Assembly (NCBI GenBank): GCA_036850595.1
Contig: CM072155.1
Span: 10,356,256 to 10,420,255, forward strand
Reading direction: 5' to 3'
Length of the DNA: 64,000 nucleotides
Source: Rhyacichthys aspro
Taxonomy: Eukaryota > Chordata > Actinopteri > Gobiiformes > Rhyacichthyidae
Part shown: one piece after another, positions 10,610 through 20,907 of the stretch
Layout: the number at the start of each line of letters is the position of its first letter
Numbering within the stretch: the first letter of the stretch is position 1
Position numbers and translations under genes: made by a program
Notes under the pieces: model-generated
What the model was told of the DNA's origin: nothing
Seen by the model: only the letters and a program-made list of their open reading frames with translations
Databases searched by the model: none

Positions 10610-11290
10610 TGCAGACAGTTTATCAGATGACCTCCACACACTGAATTCAAGTCACAGTTCACTGTGAGGACAGTGAAGTATGGGGGTGCAAGCATCATGA
10701 TATGGTGTTGTTTCTCATATTTTGGTGTTGGGTCCTTTTATCACACACCATGGATCATGGATCAGTTTGAATACATCAAAATACTAGAAGAAGTCACGCT
10801 GCCTTTTGCCGAAGAGAAAATGCTCTTGAAATGTTGAAATGTGTGTTTCAACAAGACAATGACCCCAAACACAGCAGTAGGCGAGCAGCATCTTGGTTCC
10901 AGACCAACAAGACTGAGGTTATAGAGTGTCCAGCACAATCCTCGGACCTTAATCCAATAGAAAAACTTTTGGGTGACATAAAAAATGTTGTTTCTGAGGC
11001 AAAACCAAGAAATGTAGAGGAATAGTCCAGTGGTCCTGGACTATACACAGGAGCCAGAAACTGGTTGACTCCATGCAACACAGATGTGTCAGCTTCTCAA
11101 AAGCAGTGGTTACACCATGAAATTAGTTCATAAATTAGTTCAGTGATTCACAGGAAAGATAAATCTAAAGAATTTCTTAGTTTAAACAGTAAATGTTTCA
11201 GTTTGTAAAAAAAAATGCAGACACTGCTATTTTTTGAACAGCCTAATATTTCAATGCCTTTACTTTCTGTAAAGGAATAACAAATTTGAA
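10610..11290 (+). pseudogene. Tc1-like transposase remnant
   Basis: The segment encodes broken pieces of a Tc1/mariner transposase: KYGGASIM-like wording, a second piece with FQQDNDPKHSS (around the second catalytic Asp) and SSDLNPIEKLLGD (around the last acidic residue). A TGA follows LLKC at about 10835, the frame shifts before the QQDNDPKH part, and the open part stops at 11024. The 3' non-coding tail 'atgcagacactgctattttttgaacagcc' (about 11214-11243) is typical of fish Tc1 elements. It is inactive. Confidence 0.85.
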
Positions 11291-11299
11291 ATTTGATCT

Positions 11300-11840
11300 T
11301 TATTTTTTTATTTTTTATCATGTTTTGATTTGGAACAGAATGTACAGTGTTCCCAAAGCTTTTGCGTGAATGAAAATAAGAGCTATTACAAGGATTTTGA
11401 GCTTTACGCACTTTTTTAAACACAGTTATTATTATGAACATAACGGCACATACTTCCTGACCCAAATTACAGAATTGACTGTGGTAGGTAGGATATTGGG
11501 CCGTTAACGTCCCCTGTCTCACACTAATACCCCACAGTGGGTCAGTCTCCTAAAGATGTAAGGATTGATTTCACTCTCTTTAAAAGTCTGTTTAAACCTA
11601 ACATGTTCCTCTTGTTACTTGGAATGCAGTATTCCACGTAAGTCACGAAACCCCATTTCTAGAAAAAAAAAATAGTAAGAATAAAGGGTTCATATGAAAT
11701 TAACGAGGGTACTGCTACAAAATAAGTGTTGTGTTCGCAGTTATAATTTAATTTATATGTTTGTCAAATTATTGTACTTGTATATATTTGAAACCCGAGT
11801 ATGTGGATTTATTTGTTGATTAGCTGCTGAGTATCTACTG
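11300..11840. other. spacer with no recognised feature
   Basis: AT-rich sequence between the transposon remnant and the slc25a39 upstream region. I see no gene or clear repeat. Confidence 0.5.
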
Positions 11841-11847
11841 ATAGTTA

Positions 11848-11862
11848 CCAGCAGAGGGCGCC
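11848..11862 (+). promoter_or_regulatory. candidate CTCF binding site
   Basis: CCAGCAGAGGGCGCC matches every position of the vertebrate CTCF core consensus CCASYAGRKGGCRSY. It lies about 300 bp upstream of the probable slc25a39 first exon, between grn and slc25a39. Binding itself is not shown by sequence. Confidence 0.6.
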
Positions 11863-12059
11863 CTAGAAACAGCCTTGTGCCTACCTGTCACTTTAGCGCT
11901 GATCTATAAAGCATCTGCTAGTGCTCTCAGCTTACCTTACCGACTCCAGAGTCTTTATAGATCTGTGTCCATTCCTAGCACACTTGAGACTGTTCCAAAA
12001 CATGTTTATGGGTTATCAGCACAATGGACAACCCGAGCAACTTATGGCATCGGAGAGGG

Positions 12060-12158
12060 AGTTGACTTTGTTGAATAAATGTGGCACCCTGCTGCTCATT
12101 TGACTGAAATGGGTGCTCGTTGTGGACAGCTTCGGCTGCAGCTAAAGCTAAAGTAGCG
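12060..12158 (+). other. slc25a39: probable non-coding first exon of slc25a39
   Basis: A good donor GTGAGTAA begins at 12159 after 'gctaaagtagcg', and a matching acceptor GTTCAG precedes 13477, in the exon that carries the start codon at 13543. This gives a 5' UTR split by an intron of about 1.3 kb. The 5' end of the exon is not defined; no TATA box is seen. Confidence 0.45.
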
Positions 12159-13476
12159 GTGAGTAACCTAACGTTCGCTTATGGATGTAATGCGTTATGA
12201 GAAAATGCTAGCTAGCCCTTGCGCTAATGTGCTGCAGTGTGGTCAGGTGACATTTTTCAGACATTCAAGCAAGCCTTTTTTATTTGACTGTACGTTCATT
12301 ACGTTTACTTGTGTATTTGTATCCCTGCTTGTCTATTTTAGCATATTGTGTTGAATTATTTTGGAAAACAGTAAAAGTACAAAGTGTACTGTACATTTGA
12401 CTGGTCATATGGAATAACGTTAATCCCAACATATCAGGAGATAAAGCATTATTATGTTTACCTGTGTTTCCCTATTGTCAATGTCTTTGATTGATTATTA
12501 TAATTCGGTATTTTTAGCATTCAATTTTGCATCTATGACACACTTTGGCCCCATCCAGTCAATACTTTTATTGGTGTACTGCAGTGTTTACATATTTAGG
12601 CTGCATTTTACTCTCTGCTTCAAGATATATAACAGCTAAGCAAGTTTCAGTTTTACTCAGTATAAGTGGTAACATATTTTTTTTGTTATGTTTAACAAAA
12701 AACATGTTTTTGGATCTACAGACCTTCACCACACTTTTGCCTTCATAGTTCTCTATTAGTATCTCTCTTGTACAAGTTATTGTAATTTTTTTTTTTCGGT
12801 TTGCATTTATAAAACATGTGGTAAACATAACAAATCATGGGTAATTTACATTTTACATATTTCATGCAAACTGCCTTGACCAACTTAAAAGAGGCCAAAG
12901 TCTGTTTCTAAAGTCCAAAAACGGGACATGCTTCGAGAGATGACAAACAGCGTATTGTCTAAAACAAATTTGTCACGTTTTCTTAGTTATTACGTTACAA
13001 GCATTCGTCACTGCTTCATTAAATGTAGAATAAAGTTTTGTTTCTCCCTACAATGAACAGTTTATCTCGCCATAAGCAGCCCCTGTTAGGAGTGTGTGCC
13101 TCTGCTGCATGAGATTGGAGTCATGCACTTTCGAGATAAGCTTATGTCACACAGTTCAAACAACACCACCTTCTCTCAGCGACTCTGCCTGTCATAAAGA
13201 GCTGTCGGGTTTCACATAATTACAGCAAACAGGCATGGTCTTTCTAGGTTTTCCTCTGTTAGCCTTGTTAGATAACACTCTTAAATTAGTGTTACGCATG
13301 CGTCACACTCTCTTACGATGACAACACCTGGACACTGACCCAGGTGTAAGGTTGCTGAGACGCCAGGACACTTTGTTTTGCGTAAGAAATGACACAATGT
13401 TACCCTAAACCTTGGCTTAGCTGGAAGTTACACCTAAGAGATGTTCATGTTATGTGCTCTCTGTTGTTGCGTTCAG
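12159..13476 (+). other. probable 5' UTR intron of slc25a39
   Basis: AT-rich, with no repeat or RNA gene recognised. Short open frames in it have no splice support. Confidence 0.45.
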
Positions 13477-13542
13477 GTTGGGGGAGGCTGGAGGAGTCGG
13501 GAGTAAGTTTAAGGAGGCTAGAGGAGTCTGGAGCCAGGAAGG

Positions 13543-16500
13543 ATGGGGGAGCGTGGCGTTCGACCCGTGGCTGCCATTTCTCCGGTGCAGCAGATGGTGG
13601 CCTCTGGCACTGGAGCTCTCCTCACCTCCATTATGGGTAAGATTTGTTTTTGTTGTGCTTGTTTATGTCCACATGAATCAGTTTGGTACATTTTACATTG
13701 TCCTTCATTGCTTTATGATATGTTATTGTATCTATACATGACAAAATGATATGTGACACAACAGAAAAAATAGTTTGCTGTTCCCCATTGTCTTCCATTC
13801 AAATTTTTTTCAGAGAAGGAGGCGTAGAAGGGACTTGAAGTCATTGTTTTCATCTCTCTTGATTGTTGTGTTGTTTTTGTTTCCAGTCACACCGCTGGAC
13901 GTTGTGAAGATCCGACTTCAGGCCCAACAGACACCCTTCCACCAAGGTGAAGAAAACATACTTATTCTGTGTTTTGTGTGACCTCAGCTCTAATAAAAGC
14001 CTTGTTCAAACATGGCACTGTTCCAGCACTGAACAGGGTCTTAATTCGCTTTTAAGCTTTTCAGTGCCTTTCTAACACTGTTGTTTATTGTATGTGCTGT
14101 AATTGCTTGTGTGTCTCATACGAGTCCGCCTTTGCTTTGTCTCTCAGCTTTAGCACCTGACTCCGCTTCGTGGGGTCGTATCCTTCGCCCGTCCAGGTGT
14201 AAGTATCTCTGAAAACACACAGCGGCTGCACAACTTTGTCTGAGTGAAACTAATTTGAATGTTGCCATTGGAGTTGATTTTGTATTTGGTGGCAAGACTC
14301 AGGTAAAATAATGAAGTTCCCTCTTTGAACTTTATGTTTTTTTGTGTGAAAGCATAAATTATCGGTTCATAGCAGTGCCCCAGATTTACACCAAATGTGT
14401 GAGCGGCATGTTGGCTTAGCATTGCAGCTCTGTTTTGTCAAAAGCATTCATTTACACTTTTTGTGAAGCTGTTAGGCATGTTATTTATTTAGTTTAACTC
14501 TTTGCATTTCACTCTCATTTCTGTTGAGTATAAGATTTCAGATGAAAGTTAATGTCAGTCTAAGACACAAAACACAGAATATGTTGAGTAGCTTTAGATC
14601 CTTAGTTAAATATTATGGCTTTTTCACAAACAACTCACTCATTATCTGGTCCCAGTGTAATGTCCTTTATTTATTTCCACTGTGTACAGTCAGTAAATGC
14701 ACATGAAATGGATGATTCTATTTTTAGAGTTTGTTTGAAAGTCACGTCAATAGTATTGCCCTCAATGGAGCAGAGTTGAATAAACAGCAGACCGAACGGT
14801 GACAAGGCCGGCCCTGATGTTATCTGATGAGCAACTCTGTGGTCATTGACTCTGGCTGTAATTTTAATCACGTTTTTTCCCAGTAAATTCAAACCCTAAT
14901 GTGCCAAACATGTGGCAGACGACTGTCTGATCATCTAGGATTTCGTAAAAAGTCTGTTTAGTTATCCGAATGTATCTCATAGAACATTTATAAAATACTA
15001 TCCCTTTAAACTAACCTGGTAATACTTGGTTGCATGGTTTAAATTTGCTGCTGTTTTTTACTTTTTGTTCTTTTCTCACAGGGAAGTGTTTTTTGTATTG
15101 TAACGGACTGATGGACCACATCTATGTTTGTCAAAATCGAACGAGCTGCACCAGTTGGTACAAAACACCCACCCATTTCAGCGGCACACTGGTGAGTACA
15201 TGTTAAAAAACTGTATTAGCAGCTTCTTATCAATGCAGTCAAGTCTTTAATGATGTGTTTTTGTCACAGGACGCCTTTGTGAAAATCACCCGTCACGAAG
15301 GACTTAGGTCTCTGTGGAGCGGGTTGCCACCAACTCTGTGAGTGTCAATGACTCAGATAGGAAAACAACTGCACTTTAAAGGCAGTGAGGAGTAAACAAA
15401 ACTGTTGGGTCACGTTTTTACTTATTTCAGGAGATCATCTTTCTATAAACTCCATAAACCTCAATTATGTTACATCAAACTGGGAATAACATGTTTGTTA
15501 AATCATGTGTCCTTCCTGGCAGCATCTCAGGACAGAAATCCCTGTTGTTGTTTCACACTTCTTTCTGTATCTGTGTTAGGCCTGTTGTTGCATGCAGGTC
15601 ACATGATGAGTTAACTTTAAAATAACAGAGTCATTCTTCAGTTGCAATAACCGGGACAGGATGTAATGTAACTTCCACTGTTTTTTGGAGACAAATGCAA
15701 TGCAAGTGAGAAGAACAGATGAGATTATCCTTGTAATGTCAGACATTCTGCTTAAAGAGAAAATTATGCGTTCTTAAAACACTTGGGAAAAACTACTGAG
15801 AAAATATCAATGTTAAGCTACAACTCCATTAAGTATTACTTTCAGTTGTAAAAGTAGTAGCAGAGTAGATTGATTGTAATAAGTACTAAAACACAAGTGT
15901 AGATGAATTTTTTAGTTTTACTGCATTGGTTTAGATTAAACTGACAAATTATATTTCAATAGTCGACCACGTTTTACCTTCTGTGTAACTTGACTATTAT
16001 TATTAAGTCTTATCTTCAGTATTCTGTGATGAACCCATGTATCACACAGTGACACCCTCACTTTAACTCAGGCTAAGACCGAACAGTTCATAAAGCTCTT
16101 GTGATGAATCTTTAAACTTAACCAAGCTTTAACATTTTCCTTATTTTTCCATTTTATTCCAGCCCTAACTCTTGTTTTCTTGTATCCACAGAGTCATGGC
16201 TGTTCCTGCAACCGTCATCTACTTCACCTGCTACGACCAGCTGAGAGACTTCCTCCGATACGGGCTGGGTTTCCAGGGCAGCCATATCCCTCTCGTGGCT
16301 GGGGCCCTGGCCAGACGTGAGTGCACAGACAATTAAAGACACAAAGAACATACCGCGTAGTGTTTTCTGAGGTTTCATCGTTATACCTGTGCTACAGTCG
16401 GGGCCGTGTCTGTCATCAGTCCTCTGGAGCTGGTCCGGACGAAGATGCAGTCCCGGAGGCTGAGCTACAGCGAGCTGAGGGTGTGTATCCGCTCGGCTGT

Positions 16501-18899
16501 GGCCCAGGACGGGGTGCTGTCGCTGTGGAGAGGCTGGGGACCCACTGTCCTCAGAGACGTGCCATTCTCAGGTAACAGCACGAACTCAGACGACCTATCA
16601 CTGTCTCAATGCTGTCTGGCTGGTTAAAAGTGAATGTAAATAGGTAAATAGAAGTTGTCAAACTGCTTCTCACTCAGAGTTAGATAGAGGAGATCTGGTT
16701 AGACGGGGCTTTACAGAGAAGTTATTTTGAGTCTGTTATTTCTGGTAAAAGTTAGTATTGTTATTTTAAATGTATTTTAAATTGTGCATTGAAAAATAAT
16801 AAATTTTAGCAATATAATAATATTTACGTAAACGTCAAATCTAAATCAACATATTTATTTATGGTTGAATTTGACTGGGACAGATACCACACATAAACAA
16901 ACTGAGAAGAGCAGTCCCATGCATAATAGCATTTGTAGCCACTGACAGTTTGCCACACTTGTCCCTAGTATTCATAATTCACTTTTCTATAATGGACAGT
17001 TGGAGCTGGCATAATAATTTGAATACATGAGGTATGATTACATGAACTGTTGTGTATTCAGTAAGTAAAAAACATCATAGAAAGGCTGGAAATCAGGTCT
17101 GCTGTTTATATGTATGACAAGTGTTGGACATAATTACGATGCAATAACAGTGGTTAATGATAACTGTAACAGTGGTTAATGGAAAAACATTAGAACAAGA
17201 GTTACTGCTTCAACCGTGTTTTACAGTCAGTGACTTCACTCGAGGTTCATAAAATATGTAAATATTCTCTGCATTTGGCCTGACCTGTCCTGCAGTTGCT
17301 CAGATAACCTTAGTTTAACCCGGCTACCTGTGTTTTCCGGCGCTCAGTATAATGTAGGCGCCAAAATAAACAACAAAAACAAAAAAGCTCCCAATTATTA
17401 GCAAAGTCCAGGCCTCCTATTAATGTTTGTCTACAGTCTACAGAAGTTCACCAAATCTAGTCTAGCCATAAACAAGACAAACAAAAATTTGCTCTAATAC
17501 AGTTGTGTACCCATGTGTCAGTGACAGTTGTAATGCAGCGTACGACAACATCAACCCATTGTCCCATCTGTAAACACGTGTTCCTGTTTGTCTTCTTTCA
17601 GCTCTTTACTGGTTTAACTATGAACTGGTCAAAGCTGAGCTGTGTGAGCGTTACCGAGCGCCTCAGGCCAACTTGTCCATCAGCTTCACTGCAGGAGCCA
17701 TCTCTGGAGCGGTCAGTATCTTTACTCAGTGCTTTTGTAGCAGAACTAAACAGCTTCAAGTCTTGCACTGGGCTGAAGTAAAAAAGAACAGAAGTAATTT
17801 GGAAAACTGAGTGTTTACTTTATATTTAGGACGAGCAGGGCAGCCAAGTGTTTGACCCACATTTACAGAGTAACATCTCCTAAACAATAATTAAACCACC
17901 ACTTACTGATATGTTCTCTCTCTGATAATCTCCGACCGCAGCTGTCCCAGTTTTGTCTTTATCCTGATTGTTGCGTCTCCTTTCTACAGATCGCTGCTAT
18001 TTTGACGCTGCCTTTCGACGTGGTGAAGACTCGCAGACAGATTCAGCTTGGGGAGATGGACACTCTCGGAGGTCTGTCTCTCTGTCTTTATGGAGACAAA
18101 AACCCATTTTATGCTCAATAATACCCTCTGTCCCATTTATGCTAAAACAGTAAATAGGTGAGCCACTGTCTGCTTTTATACTATGTCCTAGTATTCCAAA
18201 AAAAAGCTGATCAGCTTCTAGTCTAATATATATGACCAAATGGAATAAACAAGAAGCACATCAATAATTTACATAGACTACCAGCAGAGATGCAAAAAAG
18301 ACAGTGAGCATAAAATGTGCTAATGACATGGCTTGTACTGTATGAATAAACCATATTTTCAATTTTTTACCGATTTTAATTGTATTATATGGTCCTCTCT
18401 AGTTTCCCTTCAGAGAACCACATCCACATGGCATATCATGAAGGAAATATGGACTAAGCTGGGCTACAGGGGCCTTTTTGCAGGTAATTTGCTGTAATAT
18501 AAATAAGAACATTCAATATTTTGTTCAATAAAAAGCCCTTACATCATTTGGAAGTAGTTCACATTGCTGATATTAAATCATTTTAGTCCCTTTACACTTT
18601 AAAGTACCGGTAGTGTTTTTCCTGTATTGTTAAAGGCAGTAGATTGCTTTTGTTCACATGTCCATTTGAGCACTAATTAAACACGCTCTGATTCTCCAAA
18701 TCATTTTCAAATCACATCATCACTTGGGTTTATTAATTTCCTTAAGATAAAGTTGTTCATTTCCCTTTTATTTTCTGCAGGTTTCATGCCGAGAGTGATC
18801 AAAGTGGCTCCGGCGTGCGCTGTGATGATCAGCACTTACGAGTTTGGAAAAGCCTTCTTCCAGAAAATGAACCTGGATCAGAAACGTCTGGCGTCATGA
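13543..18899 (+). CDS. slc25a39: SLC25A39, mitochondrial glutathione carrier (complete)
   Basis: Inner-membrane carrier that brings glutathione into the mitochondrial matrix. Eleven coding exons, all in phase: 13543-13636, 13887-13946, 14148-14198, 15082-15191, 15270-15337, 16192-16316, 16398-16571, 17602-17711, 17990-18071, 18403-18483, 18781-18899 (TGA), giving 357 aa, about the human length. The three carrier signatures are PLDVVK (34-39), PLELVR (178-183) and PFDVVK (272-277). The matrix loop after the first helix has the four cysteines C71, C75, C85, C91 in WKCFLYC...YVC...SC, which match human C74/C78/C88/C94, the iron-sulfur and AFG3L2 stability switch. That loop separates it from ordinary carriers; SLC25A40 is the close paralog, but the neighbour grn favours SLC25A39. 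The start MGERGVRP follows a purine-rich leader and is the first good ATG of the exon. The donor at 17712 (GTCAGT) is slightly unusual. Confidence 0.94.
15338..16191 (+). other. slc25a39 intron, nothing recognised
   Basis: AT-rich intron without repeat or RNA features that I can name. The longer intron 16572-17601 is likewise plain. Confidence 0.5.
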
Positions 18900-19975
18900 A
18901 GGCTGTCTGTGTTTTTGAACCACACACACATCGAATTCCTCTTGAACTGAAGCCTGAGAGCAAAAGGGGAAACCTGGATTTAATTTGTGAATGAACACAA
19001 AAGATCCTTAGATTTCAGGGTCATCACTAACGGCATCTTTGGGACTGCTCCTTACACAAAGACTGTGACCAAACTGAGCACAAGTGGTCTCTGGATGAAA
19101 AGCTGGCATCACAGACTTTATGTGCTGTTCACAAAAGGCATCTTGAAGATACTAATGATTTTTTTTCTTTTGCATGGTAAGGTTATTTTACCAAATGAAA
19201 AGGACTTGAATTACACTTCTGTGAAAATATTGAGCTTGAGTTTGCAGGCTCTGGAGTTGTTGTGAAATAAGCCGTCATTGAGAGTGACTGCTCATTGTTA
19301 TGTTTTGGGTGTTGTTTACCTAAATATGTGACAAAAGGAGGTGAATAATCTATGCAGGACTGAAGCATAGAAGGTAATGACAGTGTGGAAACCACAGAAA
19401 TCTTAAAAAAAAAAAATCAGCACTGTAGCATAGGTTTGACAAATCTCATTCATATTTTAATGCCTGATCAACTGCATGGATGGACATGCTTCATTCAAAA
19501 CAGAAGCTAGAGCTGGTCAACTCCACATTAGGGCATTAATCTGATTCATTATAGCACTCGAGCACAGATTTAGACTCATATCTGTGATCAAAGTGACCTG
19601 TTTTGATGCTGGATAGACCTAATCATTCATAGCACATAGCACAGTTCAGAGGTTATCTACAGGCTTCAATTTTGCTGAGTACACACCTCTTTAGCTCATG
19701 TTGTTTGGAAGAAAGCCATAGAGAAGAACTACACACAAGGCAAGAGGTACAGTAGATAATTATTTGTGTGTATGTTTATGCTGTACTCATTACATGTAAA
19801 TCAGTCTAGATGCATACCAAAAATCACAGAGGTTCACTGTCTATGTAAGAAAATTATCTTCATTTTCTTTGGCATTACATCAAAGCTCATTTCAACACTG
19901 GATCATAAAACATTACTACCTTATCAAATAAGGTCTGTGCTCTGTTATCATTAATAAACTTTGACTTGATATCTA
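18900..19975 (+). other. slc25a39: slc25a39 3' UTR
   Basis: About 1.07 kb from the TGA to AATAAA at 19953-19958. I see no coding potential here. Confidence 0.6.
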
Positions 19976-20840
19976 CCTGCAGCTGCGTGATTTTTAAAAC
20001 TAATTGCTCATGATTATTTACAGCTATAACATGCTAAAACTTTTCCAATTGCTGCTCCATTTACAACAGGCAGGAGCAAAGTGAACCATGGAATACAGTA
20101 TTATCTAAGGCTTAACTCAGTAAATTAGAATATGAATTTTGAACTGTTTTTGGATGGTGTTTGTTATGTTAAGTTAAAATGCCAAAAACTTAACTTAAAG
20201 GTGGGGTGTATCCGTTTTTGCGACATCTACTGGCAAAAGTTGAGATTGCAATTCAATGTTTTTTAGCCATTTTGAGGAATCAGTTTTTATTTTTATTTAA
20301 AAGAACCCCGTCATATTAAACTACAAAAATGGTTAAACACTACAGATAAATATACAAAAACTAGGAATATAAATACAATAGGAGGATATGGAGTTATACA
20401 TAACAAAATATACTGTGGGTATGTACATTATCATGTGTCAACACCAATTTAAACAATGTGCAATAGCAAGTATAAACTGTGAGACTGTACAATTGTGCAT
20501 AGTATGGTATGGTCAGTATATAGTGGTTTAAAATTTAAATAACATTTGCAACATTTCATAATTAAAAATCAATATATTGCTCCATTCAATAATAGAGATA
20601 ATAAGGACTTTCATGGACGTGGAAGAAACCTAAATCTGAAATTCTGAATCGATCTATTCCCCTATTAAAAAGGGATTCTCAAAGTGTTTTAGGAAGTCTT
20701 CAAATCTTTGTCACTGTTAATGTTGTTCAGGTAAATCAAGTAAACAAACAGAGACCTCTAGTGGCCCACTGAGTTATTGCCAGGTTATTTCACGCTGTGG
20801 GCGGGTCTTCAGTTCACGTCACGTTAAATCCCGCGATACT
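19976..20840. other. intergenic spacer slc25a39-rpl3
   Basis: AT-rich. Around 20200-20265 it has a short repeat starting AAAGGTGGGGTGTA ('...gagattgcaatt'). A reverse-complement relative lies at 33805-33860 ('...aactactcaccccaccttt'). Confidence 0.45.
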
Positions 20841-20847
20841 TGAGTTT

Positions 20848-20907
20848 GTATATATACTCACACCGCCCTCTGTCAGGCCTCTTTCAAATCGGATTGGAGA
20901 CAAAATG
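20848..20907 (+). promoter_or_regulatory. rpl3: rpl3 core promoter, 5'TOP-like start and exon 1
   Basis: TATATATA at about 20849-20856 lies roughly 25-30 bp before a pyrimidine tract CCTCTTTC (20878-20885), the expected 5'TOP start of a ribosomal-protein mRNA. The leader is about 25 nt, and the first exon ends right after ATG (20905-20907), followed by donor GTGAGT. The start position is inferred, not shown. Confidence 0.6.

Noticed and set aside
20755..20775. CTCTAGTGGCCCAC as a CTCF site
   Set aside because: One base short of the core spacing of the consensus.
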